This document shows, in pieces, positions 1 to 8,949 of a stretch of 64,000 nucleotides of DNA. Position 1 is the stretch's first letter, and every line of letters begins with the position of its first letter. The translations under genes were made by a program, and so were the position numbers. The stretch lies in NCBI GenBank assembly GCA_028278645.1, contig JANQDZ010000095.1, forward strand, positions 47,651-111,650, written 5' to 3'. The stretch comes from Longimicrobiales bacterium (GTDB taxonomy: Bacteria; Gemmatimonadota; Gemmatimonadetes; Longimicrobiales; Gaopeijiaceae). The notes under the pieces are model-generated. The model saw only the letters and a list, made by a program, of their open reading frames with translations, did not search any database and was not told where the DNA came from.

Positions 1-1291
1 CAGCGATAAGGGCATGGGGCATCCGGGCCAAGTCGGCCACGAAGGGACGTCCCGTCAGATCTCTTCCCAGGGCCAAGGGGAGCTCCGCCTTGGTCCGACC
101 GAACTGACGGGATTCCAGGATCTCCCTCAAGAAGACCATCTCGGCCTTGGGGTTGGGAATCTCAACCCCCACCGCCCCCTTCCCGGGGATGGGCGCGACG
201 ATCCTGATGCTCCTGGCCTTCATGGCCAGGGCCAGGTCGGCGTCGAGGTTGGCAATGCGATTGACCTTTACCCCTGGCGCCGGGACCACCTCGAACTGGG
301 TGACCACCGGACCGGTGGTGCGCCCCCCTATGCTGCACTCCACGTTGAACGTCTGAAGCTTCTGGACAAGGACCTCACCAAGGCGATCCAACTCTCGTTC
401 CATCCCCTCCCGATCGGAAAGGTCCGGTTCATCCAGGTGGTCGAGGGATGGGAGCTCGTGAGGAATCTCGTCCTGCCGGGGATTCGGGTCCTCCAGGTCG
501 GAGATCCCCTCCTCCTCCAACGGATCGGCCTCCTCCGCTTCGAGGAGGTCGGGGATCACCACTTCCTCGACCGGATCTTCCTCCTCCTCCAACTCGTCGA
601 TGAAAGAAAAGAGGTCCGATGCCTCTGGGGCCTGCATCTCCTGTTTTTGAGCGGAAAGCTTCGCCCGGCGATGTTCAGCCAACTCTTCGAGCCAGCCCTT
701 CAACCCGGTTCCGGCCCGCTGCGCACCCTTTCCAAGCAGGCCGGCGCCCTGGACGGCGCCGCGTCCCACAGGCAGGAGGGGATTCCAGCCCAACGTCCCC
801 ACAAGGAGAAGGAGAGTCAGAGCTCCCAGGAGAAAGAGCGTCCCGAAGCCTCCCAGACCGGACAACAACACCCCTCCGAACCAGGAGCCCAGCGCCCCTG
901 AGGCGGCCGAGCCAGGCGAAAGCACCTGGAGCCCCGGCGGCAGCAGGATCAGAAGGCCAGCGAAGAGAATGGCAAGGCGGAGGGCCCAATTCGGGGAGAT
1001 CCACCATCCCAACCTGAGTCCACCAACGGTCAACAGGGCTGGCAGGAGTACCGCCGAGAGCCCGAATGTGTAGGCGAGAACAGCCTGGATGGCTGCCCCC
1101 ACACTTCCCATGAGGTTACCCGACGGGAACCAGGTCTCCCCGAGTTCTCCAAGGATCCAAGTCGGAAACAGCACCAGGAAGAGAAACACGGCCAACGCCA
1201 GGACCCCGAGAGCCAGGATCTCCTGCTGCTGGTCTTGGCTGAGGAAAGCCTTGTTTCCCTTCTTTTTCCTCTTGCGTTTGGAAGCGGTCAC
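1..1291 (-). CDS. ftsK: DNA translocase FtsK (3' end cut by window edge)
   Basis: Septum-anchored DNA pump that clears the chromosome terminus and activates XerCD recombination at division. About 430 residues are in the window. A GTG start at 1291 gives a lysine/arginine-rich N-terminus, four hydrophobic membrane segments (about residues 25-43, 62-85, 95-112, 128-150), an acidic linker (about 175-270), then the FtsK alpha domain with GPVVTQFEV and the segment leading to MPHALIAG. That last motif directly precedes the Walker A loop in this family, so the ATPase motor and gamma domain lie off the left edge. The reading frame is unbroken. It is the last gene of the run that starts at the promoter near 6270 and follows comB by 39 bases. 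The start codon is a choice: a TTG in another frame at 1301 does not give the FtsK frame. Confidence 0.95.
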   Translation of the reverse strand, partial: MTASKRKRKKKGNKAFLSQDQQQEILALGVLALAVFLFLVLFPTWILGELGETWFPSGNLMGSVGAAIQAVLAYTFGLSAVLLPALLTVGGLRLGWWISPNWALRLAILFAGLLILLPPGLQVLSPGSAASGALGSWFGGVLLSGLGGFGTLFLLGALTLLLLVGTLGWNPLLPVGRGAVQGAGLLGKGAQRAGTGLKGWLEELAEHRRAKLSAQKQEMQAPEASDLFSFIDELEEEEDPVEEVVIPDLLEAEEADPLEEEGISDLEDPNPRQDEIPHELPSLDHLDEPDLSDREGMERELDRLGEVLVQKLQTFNVECSIGGRTTGPVVTQFEVVPAPGVKVNRIANLDADLALAMKARSIRIVAPIPGKGAVGVEIPNPKAEMVFLREILESRQFGRTKAELPLALGRDLTGRPFVADLARMPHALIA

Positions 1292-1330
1292 GGCGTTTCA
1301 AATCCCTTCAGTGCCACGATCTGATTGGGA

Positions 1331-2068
1331 TCAACTGTCCAGGCCTTCCTGAGGAGGAACGCTGATACTCTTCTCCCTCATCTCCGGGACGAGAGAATGC
1401 CGGTCCAGGGAGGCGCAGAGCTCCAGGTCACCCTCGAGGCCAATACCCAGGAGGTTCTTCCCCGCTGCTGTCGTCCCGAGAAAGTCGGCGCTCACCGTGT
1501 AGTTCGAAGCGAGGCCAACAGCCACCCTGGCAGCGTCGTTCAGCACCGCATCTCCGTCTTCGCCCACACCCAGCCGCTGGAGAAGGAGCCCGGCGCAGAG
1601 CGCATCGTCGAGAGAAAACCGGTTCTGTCGGCCGGAACAGACAATCACCAGGTCGGACACCCCTTCCAGTGCTTCAACCACCGCCGACAGGTTCATGAAG
1701 GAGGCCGCCAGGACCCTTTCCGCGCTCTCCGCCGCCGCAAAGGCCCGGGTTCCATTCGTGGTGGTCATCACCAGCTGCTTTCCGCCTACCACCTCTGCCG
1801 TAAACTCGGCCGGGGAATTCCCCAGGTCGAACCCTTCGACCTTCAGTCCCTTTCGCTCACCACACAGGAGGGTGTCTTCCCTACCGAGGGAGGATGCCAG
1901 CTTCACCGCCTCCTCGGTAGAGACCGTCGGAAAAATGGCCTTCGCTCCATTTGCCAAGGCCTCCACAAGCGTTGAAGTAGCACGGATTACGTCAATGACG
2001 ACGGCCGTTTTACCCTCTACCGAGGCCTCATCGACCACAGCCGGGGAAAAGAACACGTCGATGGTCAT
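1331..2068 (-). CDS. comB: 2-phosphosulfolactate phosphatase family protein (ComB)
   Basis: 245 residues. ComB proteins are Mg-dependent phosphatases that hydrolyse 2-phosphosulfolactate to sulfolactate, known from coenzyme M synthesis. Family segments are visible: DVIRATST near the N-terminus, [18 protein letters not shown], and TTTNGT. Its ATG overlaps the accC stop in an ATGA junction, so the two are translationally coupled. Many bacteria without methanogenesis carry a ComB homologue, and no comA, comC or comD gene is in the window, so the substrate here may differ from the archaeal one. The family call is firm; the physiological role is inferred. Confidence 0.9.
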   Translation of the reverse strand: MTIDVFFSPAVVDEASVEGKTAVVIDVIRATSTLVEALANGAKAIFPTVSTEEAVKLASSLGREDTLLCGERKGLKVEGFDLGNSPAEFTAEVVGGKQLVMTTTNGTRAFAAAESAERVLAASFMNLSAVVEALEGVSDLVIVCSGRQNRFSLDDALCAGLLLQRLGVGEDGDAVLNDAARVAVGLASNYTVSADFLGTTAAGKNLLGIGLEGDLELCASLDRHSLVPEMREKSISVPPQEGLDS

Positions 2069-3423
2069 GAGGACTCCTTGTTGACCGCCAAAAACCGAGC
2101 CACGAACCCGGTGTCTACATCTCCTGATACGAATTGTGAGTCCCTGGTGATTCGGGCGAGGATACCGATGGTTGTGGAGATCCCTTCGATGACAAAACTG
2201 TCCAGGGCGTGCTGAGCCCTGACGATAGCCTCTTCCCGGGTATTCCCACTGACAATGAGCTTCCCGAGGAGTGAGTCATAGAAGGGCGGTATGTGGTATC
2301 CGGTGTACACGTGCGTGTCCATGCGGATGCCGGGGCCCCCAGGGGGGTGAAAGGTTGTGATCTGGCCCGGAGAGGGTGCGAAGTTCCTCTCCGGGTCTTC
2401 AGCGTTGATACGGAACTCGATGGCGTGTCTCCGGTGGGTCACCTGCTCCTCAGGGAAGGACAGGGGCTCCCCAGCCGCAACACGTATTTGCTCCTTCAAA
2501 AGGTCAAATCCCGTGGTGACTTCGGTCACCGGGTGTTCGACCTGGATCCGAGTATTCATCTCGATGAAGTAGAACCGATTATCCTGATCCAACAAGAACT
2601 CCACCGTCCCGGCCCCTACGTACCCGATGGCCTTGGCCGCTTTCACGGCAGCCTCACCCATCTCCTCCCGGAGCCCTTCCGTGAGGGCCGGAGAGGGAGC
2701 TTCTTCGATCAATTTCTGGTGCCGCCGCTGGATGGTACAATCCCGCTCACCGAGGTGGACCACTCGGCCGAATTGATCACCGAAGACTTGGAACTCCACG
2801 TGCCTCGGGTGGGATACAAAACGCTCCAGATAAACCCCTGAATCCCCGAAGGCCGCCTCCGCCTCGTTTTTGGCTTGCCTGAAGAGCTTCTCGAAGCTCC
2901 CGGCGTCGGTCGCCACCCGCATGCCTTTTCCACCACCCCCCGCTGACGCCTTGATCATGACGGGAAAGCCGATCTCCTCCGCTACCCTCTGAGCCTCCTC
3001 CACGTCCTCGATTTCGCCTTCAGTTCCCGGCACCGTCGGTACACCGACGGACATCATCGTCTTTCGGGCTGTTGCCTTGTCCCCCATGGCCCTGATCTGG
3101 TCAGGGGTGGGGCCAATGAACACCAGGTCGGACCGCTGGCAGATCTCGGAAAACTCGGCATTTTCGGCCAAAAACCCATATCCGGGGTGGATAGCTTCCG
3201 CACCCGTGATTTCGGCGGCCGATAGAATTCTGGTGATGTCCAGGTAGGAAGCCGACGCGGGAGCAGGACCGATGCAGACGTCTTCATCGGCGAACCGAAC
3301 ATGGAGCGACTCGCGATCCGCCTCCGAATACACGGCTACGGTCCGGATCCCGAGCTCATTGCAGGCCCGAATGACCCGGAGCGCGATCTCCCCTCTATTC
3401 GCTATCAGGAGCTTTTTGAACAC
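2065..3423 (-). CDS. accC: Acetyl-CoA carboxylase, biotin carboxylase subunit
   Basis: 452 residues, the normal length for AccC. It carries out the ATP- and bicarbonate-dependent carboxylation of biotin on AccB, the first half of malonyl-CoA synthesis. Seen: the N-terminal domain with [10 protein letters not shown] (79-88), Lys116, the ATP-grasp glycine loop GGGGKGM (162-168), metal-binding glutamates in VEFLLD (Glu276) and EMNTR (Glu288), and the catalytic stretch [10 protein letters not shown] (292-301). It lies 184 bases after accB, an unusually wide gap for this pair, and overlaps comB by ATGA. The carboxyltransferase subunits AccA and AccD are not in the window. Confidence 0.97.
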   Translation of the reverse strand: MFKKLLIANRGEIALRVIRACNELGIRTVAVYSEADRESLHVRFADEDVCIGPAPASASYLDITRILSAAEITGAEAIHPGYGFLAENAEFSEICQRSDLVFIGPTPDQIRAMGDKATARKTMMSVGVPTVPGTEGEIEDVEEAQRVAEEIGFPVMIKASAGGGGKGMRVATDAGSFEKLFRQAKNEAEAAFGDSGVYLERFVSHPRHVEFQVFGDQFGRVVHLGERDCTIQRRHQKLIEEAPSPALTEGLREEMGEAAVKAAKAIGYVGAGTVEFLLDQDNRFYFIEMNTRIQVEHPVTEVTTGFDLLKEQIRVAAGEPLSFPEEQVTHRRHAIEFRINAEDPERNFAPSPGQITTFHPPGGPGIRMDTHVYTGYHIPPFYDSLLGKLIVSGNTREEAIVRAQHALDSFVIEGISTTIGILARITRDSQFVSGDVDTGFVARFLAVNKESS

Positions 3424-3607
3424 CCTCTTTCCTCCGATAGGGATTCGGCCGGCCGCCTTCGGTACCTGCTTTTCTAGGCCGCTACATGACGCGCCCGAGC
3501 CCTCGTCGAGGGGTCGGACGCTGCCAAATCGTGGTTGTGAGCCGGAGCCCTTGCCGATCCGGCCAGAGGATCGACCGGGTGGTCCAGCCGACTCCTGCCG
3601 TGGGCTC
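3424..3607. other. Gap between accB and accC
   Basis: 184 bases inside an otherwise tightly packed operon. I see only short GC-rich inverted repeats (for example CCCTCGTCGAGGG) and no convincing promoter, terminator or small ORF with a ribosome binding site. It might carry RNA processing or a weak internal promoter, but nothing in the sequence establishes that. Confidence 0.4.
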
Positions 3608-4117
3608 TCAGGAGGGATCGATTAGGAACAAGACCTGCCCGTATTCCACGGGCTGCGCGTTCTCGACCATGACCTTCGCTACGGTTCCTTCCACCTCCGA
3701 CTCGAGCTCGTTCATGAGCTTCATCGCTTCGATGATGCAAAGAACCGAGCCGACGCCCACTCTTTGTCCTACCTCAACATATGGATCGGCGTCCGGGGAA
3801 GGCGCGGCGTAGAACGTTCCCACCATGGGAGAGGTGACCTCCAAAAGGCCCTCGGAGGCCTCACCCGCTGCCACCACGTCGTCCGTCTCCTCTACCGACT
3901 GGACTGCCGGGATCGATGTGTCGGCGGCAGGAATCGGGGCAGGCTCGGAGAACCCGTTGGCCGGTGGGACGAACTGTTGCGCCGAAGCGGCCGATGTCAC
4001 CACCGGCGGGCTCTTGGAGAGCCGTACACGAGTCCCGCCACGCTCCAGCTCGAGGGAATCGAGGCTGCTCTCATCCAGAGCCCGAATCAGACTTTCAACG
4101 AATGCTAGATCGATCAT
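3608..4117 (-). CDS. accB: Biotin carboxyl carrier protein of acetyl-CoA carboxylase
   Basis: 169 residues. It carries the biotin that shuttles carboxyl groups between AccC and the carboxyltransferase in fatty acid synthesis. The N-terminal helical part (1-35) is followed by an Ala/Pro/Val linker (about 36-90) and a C-terminal biotinyl domain (about 92-169) containing EAMKLMNE, with Lys133 as the biotin attachment site. The start ATG overlaps the efp stop (ATGA). The efp-accB-accC order is common in bacteria. Confidence 0.97.
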   Translation of the reverse strand: MIDLAFVESLIRALDESSLDSLELERGGTRVRLSKSPPVVTSAASAQQFVPPANGFSEPAPIPAADTSIPAVQSVEETDDVVAAGEASEGLLEVTSPMVGTFYAAPSPDADPYVEVGQRVGVGSVLCIIEAMKLMNELESEVEGTVAKVMVENAQPVEYGQVLFLIDPS

Positions 4118-4680
4118 CCGGTCACCCGCGTGAGATATTTGTCTTCCCGCCTGTCCACCTTGACTACGTCCCCGATCTCCACGAACAGGGGCACTTGAAT
4201 GACCGCGCCGGTCTCGAGCTTCGCCGGCTTTGTGCCCCCCTGGGCGGTATCGCCCTTCAACCCCGGATCGGTCTCCGTGACCTCCAGCTCCACAAAGAAC
4301 GGGAGCTCCACGCTCAAGACCGATCCCTCATGGACCAGCCCCTCACACTCCATGTTCTCTTTTAGGTACTGGAGCTGGTCTTCCCCGATGATCTCTCCGG
4401 AGAGGGGGATCATTTCGAAGGTATCCTGGTCCATGAAGTGGTACAGGTGGCCATCGGTATAGGAATACGACACCGGCCTCCGCTCGAGGCGTACGTCCGT
4501 GACTTTTTCCCCTGCCCTGAACGTCTTCTCGAGAACAGCTCCACTGAGGACGTTCTTGAGCTTCGTACGGACGAATGCACCACCCTTTCCGGGCTTCACG
4601 TGCTGGAAATAGATGATAGTCATGAGCTGGCCATCCATTTCAATGACCAGGCCGTTTCTAAAATCAGCAGTTGTCGCCAT
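4114..4680 (-). CDS. efp: Translation elongation factor P
   Basis: 188 residues, full length. EF-P binds between the P and E sites and relieves ribosome stalling at polyproline runs. Three beta-barrel domains are expected and the length fits. The tip loop HVKPGKGGAF places the modifiable lysine at Lys32. A lysine here is compatible with EpmA-type beta-lysylation or with no modification; the partner enzyme genes are not in the window. It lies 6 bases after aroQ and overlaps accB by ATGA. LptD, SecA and the TPR proteins nearby contain proline-rich stretches of the kind EF-P assists. Confidence 0.97.
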   Translation of the reverse strand: MATTADFRNGLVIEMDGQLMTIIYFQHVKPGKGGAFVRTKLKNVLSGAVLEKTFRAGEKVTDVRLERRPVSYSYTDGHLYHFMDQDTFEMIPLSGEIIGEDQLQYLKENMECEGLVHEGSVLSVELPFFVELEVTETDPGLKGDTAQGGTKPAKLETGAVIQVPLFVEIGDVVKVDRREDKYLTRVTG

Positions 4681-4686
4681 ACACCG

Positions 4687-5136
4687 TCAGTTTTCTTCTG
4701 TTGTACGTTGGAGGTGGGCCACGAGGCCCCGCAGCCCAAAAAGATAGCTATTCTTGGCGAAACCAGCGACTGTGCCCACGGCTACCGGGGCTACGAATGA
4801 CCTATGCCGGAATGGCTCCCGAGCCGGGGGGTTGGAGAGATGGACTTCCACAACCGGGAGTCCGGTCCCTGCCAACCCGTCTCGAAGGGACACGCTGGTA
4901 TGGGTTAGTCCGGCCGGGTTGATCAAGATACCCTGCACCCGGGGAATAACCTCCTCCAGGTAGTCGAGCAGCTCTCCCTCGTGATTGGATTGGAAGGTCT
5001 CCAACTCAACACCCAGCCCAACCGCCTCGGTTTGGAGGTCGGCGTTGATGTCCTCCAGCGTCGAGGTTCCGTAGATGTCCGGCTCCCTATGGCCGAGAAG
5101 CCGTAGGTTCGGGCCGTGAATCACAGCGATCTTCAT
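4687..5136 (-). CDS. aroQ: 3-dehydroquinate dehydratase, type II
   Basis: 149 residues, typical of the dodecameric type II enzyme that converts 3-dehydroquinate to 3-dehydroshikimate in the shikimate pathway. Seen: IHGPNLRLLG, Arg17 and catalytic Tyr22 in REPDIYG, FQSNHEGELLD (48-58), INPAGLTHTS (72-81), EVHLSN (97-102) with its histidine, and REPFR. Small departures from the usual pattern are NLRLLG rather than NLNLLG and GFAKNSY rather than GxGxxGY; catalytic positions are kept. The start overlaps the stop of the upstream TPR gene by 4 bases. Confidence 0.95.
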   Translation of the reverse strand: MKIAVIHGPNLRLLGHREPDIYGTSTLEDINADLQTEAVGLGVELETFQSNHEGELLDYLEEVIPRVQGILINPAGLTHTSVSLRDGLAGTGLPVVEVHLSNPPAREPFRHRSFVAPVAVGTVAGFAKNSYLFGLRGLVAHLQRTTEEN

Positions 5137-6206
5137 TGCAGGTTTTCCAGCCAGCGCTCAAAGGCGTCAATAGTGGGATCGTCCTCGGCCTCCCTCCCGC
5201 CCGCGTCTTCTGAGTCGCCCGCTTCAGGTTCGGGATCCGGGGCCAACGCGTCGATGCCTACTGGCTTATCCGGAGCAAGAGCGTCGATGCCCACAACTTC
5301 GTCCGGAGCCAACGTATCAATGGCCATCACCTCGTCGGGGGCCAGTGCGTCAATGGCCACCACCTCGTCGGGAGCCAACGCGTCGATGGCCACCACCTCG
5401 TCCGGGGCCAGGGCATCAAGCTCCACGACCTCTTCAACCTCCCCCCGGGCCACGTCGGTTTCACTGGGGGATTCGAGGAGGTTCCTGGCTTCCTTCAACC
5501 TGTGCTGAAGGTGTTCGTTCCCTGGATCCTCCTCCAATAGGGCGAGGAATACCTCTTCCGCCCGATCGAAGAGCCCCTGGCGGAGGTAGATCTCTCCGAG
5601 GGTGGGGGTGACGAGTACTTCCTCCAGGTCCTCGGGGGAAGGTACGGGCTCTCCCTCGTCCACCGCATCCACAGAGACATCTTCTTGGAGGGCAGCCGAG
5701 TCCCAATCCAACTCCTCCTCAATCCCGACTGGATCGTCCCAGACCGGAGGGGGCTCCGAAGCTTCAGAGGGCTCCGCATCGGCGTGTTGGGCTAGGACCT
5801 TGATATCCTCTATCTGACCCGGGAGGTCCAGGTCGAGGGGGTCCTCCCCCCGGAGGGTGTCCAGGACCCCCAAAGCCTCTTCGGATTCCCCACGCTCCAG
5901 AAGAACATCCGCCAGGCCCCGTAGCGCGGCGACATTTCTGGGATCCAGCTCCAGCGCCCGCCGGAACCGAGCCTCGGCCTCTTCCGGCTCCCCCTGATCC
6001 ACGCTGAGCCAGGCTGCAACGACATGCCCCGAGAGATAGTCCGGGTGTCGAGCCAAGCCGTCTCGGAGCAGTCGATGAGCCTCCCGGAGATCCCCGGCCT
6101 TTCGAAGGGCATCCGCCAAGGCCACAAAACCCCGGCCGTCCGGATCTTCATCCGACCAGTAGAACTCCTGCATTTTTCGGATGTGGACTTCCAGGGGTTC
6201 TCCCAC
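5133..6206 (-). CDS. TPR protein with an 11-residue tandem repeat tail
   Basis: 357 residues, no signal peptide, so probably cytoplasmic. Residues about 25-130 form three or four TPR helices (AEARFRRALELDPRNVAALR is typical), followed by an acidic linker (140-198), one more TPR unit (200-240), and then six consecutive 11-residue repeats of the form [AGE]-[IL]-D-A-L-A-P-D-E-V-V (262-327). The protein ends DPTIDAFERWLENLQ. TPRs mediate protein-protein contact; I cannot name a partner. It is the first gene after the promoter at 6266..6295 and overlaps aroQ by 4 bases, so it is co-transcribed with aroQ-efp-accBC. Function unknown. Confidence 0.85.
   Translation of the reverse strand: MGEPLEVHIRKMQEFYWSDEDPDGRGFVALADALRKAGDLREAHRLLRDGLARHPDYLSGHVVAAWLSVDQGEPEEAEARFRRALELDPRNVAALRGLADVLLERGESEEALGVLDTLRGEDPLDLDLPGQIEDIKVLAQHADAEPSEASEPPPVWDDPVGIEEELDWDSAALQEDVSVDAVDEGEPVPSPEDLEEVLVTPTLGEIYLRQGLFDRAEEVFLALLEEDPGNEHLQHRLKEARNLLESPSETDVARGEVEEVVELDALAPDEVVAIDALAPDEVVAIDALAPDEVMAIDTLAPDEVVGIDALAPDKPVGIDALAPDPEPEAGDSEDAGGREAEDDPTIDAFERWLENLQ
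5226..5423 (-). repeat. 33-bp coding minisatellite, six units
   Basis: Six in-frame 33-base units encode the 11-residue repeat of the TPR gene. Central units are nearly identical in DNA; the two at the gene's 3' side diverge (DKPV, DPEP). Copy number may vary by slippage or recombination without shifting the frame. Confidence 0.95.
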
Positions 6207-6265
6207 CGATCAGTCCTCGAAGAAGCGTGAGAAAAGGCGGAAATGGGGGCGGACCAACACGCCGG

Positions 6266-6295
6266 AAGATAGTCTTTTTTTTCCGAAGGTGTCAA
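6266..6295 (-). promoter_or_regulatory. Promoter for the TPR-aroQ-efp-accBC-comB-ftsK run
   Basis: On the minus strand TTGACA (6290..6295) is followed by an 18-base spacer that includes eight A residues, then TATCTT (6266..6271). The -35 is a perfect sigma-70 match, the -10 matches four of six. The predicted start site leaves a leader of about 50 bases before the ATG at 6206. Confidence 0.7.
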
Positions 6296-6435
6296 CGCAA
6301 ATCTGGAGCTCCTTCGGCCCCAAATAGCCATGGGAGAAGGGGTTTCTGCCTTGAGGGGACTTCCGTGCACCGTTAGTTTTCCAGGTCTATTTTGGATTGC
6401 CGAATGCAGCCGCACGAGTGGGGAGTCGCGGACCT

Positions 6436-8265
6436 ATGATGCGTCAAATGAGGGAGAACACGAAGTGGATCATGCTGGTGACGGCGATCGCTTTTGTGGC
6501 TCTCATGGTGTTCGAATGGGGAATGGATGTCACCGGCCAATCCGGCGCCGGATTCGGGGAGATCGGTCGCGTCAACGGCACCCCGGTGATGTACGAACAA
6601 TATCAGATGACGTACCGGAACCTGTACGAACAGGTTTCCAGGAGCCAGGTGGAACCGGTCTCCTCGGCCCAGAACAGGGAGATCGAGGAAGCAGCCTGGA
6701 ATGAGCTGGTCAACCAGATCTTGATTCAGCAGGAACTCGGCCGGCGAGGAATTCGGGTCACTGACCAGGAGGTCAGGGACATGGCCCGGTTCATGCCTCC
6801 TCAGGAACTGGCCCTCGACCCCCTCTTCCAGACCGATGGCCAATTCGATATCCAGAAGTACCAGGACTTCCTGGCCAACTCCGCTGACGAGCTTTTCCTC
6901 CTTCAGTTGGAAGCGTACTACCGGGACATGATCCCGAGGAACAAGCTGCTCCGGCAGGTTTCGTCGGGGATCTATTTCACTGATGCCGAGCTCTGGGAGC
7001 AGTACCGGTTCGACAACGAGCGAGCCCAGGTCCGCTTCGTTGCCTTTAACCCCGGCGAGCGGATCCTGGACGGGGCGGTTCAGGTCTCCGAAGAGGAGAT
7101 CGAGGACTGGTACGACGAACACCAGGACGACTTCCAGGTCCCAACACAGGTCGATGTGAAGTATGTGGCCTTGACCAAAGCGCCGCTCCGGGAGGATTCC
7201 TTGTCCGCCGGTGAGCGGGCCGGAGGCATCTACGATGAGTTGATCGGTGGGGCTGACTTCGCCGAGGTGGCCCAACGGGAGTCGTCAGACGAAGTCTCAG
7301 CCGCCAACGGTGGGGACCTGGGAACCTTCGGGCGCGGCCAGATGGTCCCTGCATTCGACTCGGTCGTGTTCAACGCCCCCCTGAACCGGGTCCAGGAACC
7401 CATCGAAACCAGCTTCGGTTTCCACATCGTCGAGGTTCTGAGCCGGGCTGGCGACAGCGCCCAGGCGAGGCATGTGCTGATCCCCGTCGAGAGAACGAAC
7501 GAGTCTGAGATCAGGCTTCTGACGCTTGCCGATTCCCTGGAAGTCTTAGGTGAGTCCATGACCCTCGAAGAGGCAGCCAGTGCCCTGGACGTGCCTACCA
7601 GCCAGCAGGTGATGACGGAGCTGTTCCCGTTCCTGGCTGGCGTCGGACAAGTCTCTGACGGGCTTGATTGGGCTTTCCGCGAGGCCTCTCCGGAAGAGGT
7701 CAGCCCGGTATTCGAAGACCAGCAGGCATTCTACATGATGGAGTTGGTGAGCTCCAGTCCCGAGGGAGTTCAACCCTTGGAAAGTGCGCGGCAGACGATC
7801 CGGGAGTACCTGCAGTTGGAAAAGAAGATCGAAATGGCCCGGGTCGAGGCCGAGGAGCTGGTCCTGACGGCCCGTGAGGCCGGAACTCTGGAAGAACTGG
7901 ATGGGGTGGATGGTCTGTCCGTCGAGACTTCGGGACCCAACTCCCGAATCGAGTTTTTCCCCGGGCTCGGCTATCAGACCCAAGCTGTCGGCGCCGCTTT
8001 CGGTCTTGGGATAAACGAGATCAGCGATCCGGTAGTCACGGAGTCGAACGTGTTCCTTGTCCAACTCCTGGAAAAGACTACAGCTGACAGCCTCGCTTGG
8101 GAGGAGCAAAAGATCGACCAACGGGCCCAAAGCGTGTTTGCCGTTCAACAGCAGAGGTTGGATCAGTGGATCGCGGCCATGAGAGATGCGGCAGATATCA
8201 TCGACCGTCGTGAGGAGGTCTTCCAGCCGCAGGAGCAAACCGCCCCAATGGGAGGGATCTTCTAG
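6436..8265 (+). CDS. ppiD: Membrane-anchored peptidylprolyl isomerase (PpiD/SurA-like)
   Basis: 609 residues from the chosen ATG. An N-terminal membrane anchor (about residues 10-28, after MMRQMRENTKW) places the rest in the periplasm. A SurA_N-like chaperone region follows, then a parvulin (rotamase) domain at about 230-345 with FAEVAQRESSDE, GGDLGTFGRGQMVPAFD and ETSFGFHIVEV, then a second helical/parvulin-like region. The family assists folding of outer-membrane and secreted proteins, which fits the LptD, BamD and Tol genes nearby. An in-frame start 13 codons upstream (6397) is possible but would put a polar tail before the anchor. This is the only plus-strand gene of the window and it ends in a strong terminator. 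PpiD versus PrsA naming is not certain. Confidence 0.9.
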   Translation: MMRQMRENTKWIMLVTAIAFVALMVFEWGMDVTGQSGAGFGEIGRVNGTPVMYEQYQMTYRNLYEQVSRSQVEPVSSAQNREIEEAAWNELVNQILIQQELGRRGIRVTDQEVRDMARFMPPQELALDPLFQTDGQFDIQKYQDFLANSADELFLLQLEAYYRDMIPRNKLLRQVSSGIYFTDAELWEQYRFDNERAQVRFVAFNPGERILDGAVQVSEEEIEDWYDEHQDDFQVPTQVDVKYVALTKAPLREDSLSAGERAGGIYDELIGGADFAEVAQRESSDEVSAANGGDLGTFGRGQMVPAFDSVVFNAPLNRVQEPIETSFGFHIVEVLSRAGDSAQARHVLIPVERTNESEIRLLTLADSLEVLGESMTLEEAASALDVPTSQQVMTELFPFLAGVGQVSDGLDWAFREASPEEVSPVFEDQQAFYMMELVSSSPEGVQPLESARQTIREYLQLEKKIEMARVEAEELVLTAREAGTLEELDGVDGLSVETSGPNSRIEFFPGLGYQTQAVGAAFGLGINEISDPVVTESNVFLVQLLEKTTADSLAWEEQKIDQRAQSVFAVQQQRLDQWIAAMRDAADIIDRREEVFQPQEQTAPMGGIF

Positions 8266-8288
8266 GGATTGGAGAATCTGACAGAAGA

Positions 8289-8326
8289 AGAGCCCCGGGA
8301 ACCTCGCTTCCCGGGGCTCTTTTTTT
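8289..8326 (+). terminator. Rho-independent terminator of the ppiD-like gene
   Basis: A 13-bp perfect stem (AGAGCCCCGGGAA, 8289..8301, with its complement at 8308..8320), a 6-base loop and a run of seven T (8320..8326), 24 bases after the stop codon. It lies between convergent genes; on the minus strand the stem lacks a T tract. Confidence 0.95.
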
Positions 8327-8371
8327 CGGCTCGTGGTGTCGGGCCAAGGGGAATTTTTTTGGGGCGGGCCG

Positions 8372-8638
8372 TTACTCAGCCTGTTCCTCATCTGTAACAG
8401 TGAGGCGTTTCGGCCCCTCTTCCGATTCGCTCTCCGGAGGCGTTTTGGGCGACATCGATTTGACGTCGTTGAGTGGAGCTTTCAACTCACCCTCGATCTC
8501 CCTAACCGAACCTTTGAATTCCCTAATGCCTTTCCCGAGCGCAGATCCGATCTCCGGGAGGCGTTTCGCGCCGAAGAGAAGGAGCACCACCAGAAAGATC
8601 AGGATGATCTCACCCATCCCTAGGCCACCTAAAGGCAT
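8372..8638 (-). CDS. tatA: Twin-arginine translocase subunit TatA/E
   Basis: 88 residues. TatA oligomers form the pore that passes folded proteins across the inner membrane with TatC. A single N-terminal membrane helix (about 9-22) leads into the hinge motif FGAKRLPE (22-29), then an amphipathic helix (GSALGKGIREFKGS) and a charged tail. A strong Shine-Dalgarno sequence (AGGAGGGG) sits just upstream of the ATG at 8638, supporting that start over the internal Met8. The matching tatC is 8 kb away at 16864. TatB-type function cannot be excluded. Confidence 0.93.
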   Translation of the reverse strand: MPLGGLGMGEIILIFLVVLLLFGAKRLPEIGSALGKGIREFKGSVREIEGELKAPLNDVKSMSPKTPPESESEEGPKRLTVTDEEQAE

Positions 8639-8652
8639 TTTCCCCTCCTAAC

Positions 8653-8949
8653 TTAGATCCAGGATCGAGCCACAAAGGCCACGATTCCGATGCCCACCAG
8701 GGTCAGGACGTTCAACGTCACCACCAGAGGGCCAACCGTAAGGGCCACGGCAACCAGATCGACCGAGAATGGGCCAACCGAGGCCTTCACGGAAGTGATG
8801 AGGAACTCCCTCGCCGTGCTGTCCGGCAAAAAGAGCTCCGATAGTCTTGTAAGCAGCCCGCCGAGGAACAGGCCAAGGACCAGAGTCCAGATCAGGCGCT
8901 GAACGTTCCTGCGCCGGCTGTCGCCAATCAGCTCACGGTCTGGAGACAC
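8653..8949 (-). CDS. DUF4321 family membrane protein
   Basis: 98 residues with a GTG start directly after the upstream polyprenyl synthase stop. Two hydrophobic segments are clear: one near residues 18-36 (LIWTLVLGLFLGGLLT) and one near 68-93 (VALTVGPLVVTLNVLTLVGIG). The pattern of an N-terminal glycine-rich helix and a C-terminal lTxGplVvTLNvltLvGi segment matches the uncharacterised family DUF4321. It sits between the polyprenyl synthase and tatA with gaps of 0 and 14 bases. Function unknown. Confidence 0.8.
   Translation of the reverse strand: MSPDRELIGDSRRRNVQRLIWTLVLGLFLGGLLTRLSELFLPDSTAREFLITSVKASVGPFSVDLVAVALTVGPLVVTLNVLTLVGIGIVAFVARSWI

Noticed and set aside
3474..3740. Minus-strand 88-codon frame overlapping accB
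   Set aside because: It overlaps accB in another frame and has arginine-rich composition without a ribosome binding site.
6397..6435. Earlier in-frame start for the ppiD-like gene
   Set aside because: Thirteen polar residues before the membrane anchor are unconserved in character; the tandem ATG at 6436 fits the family layout better.
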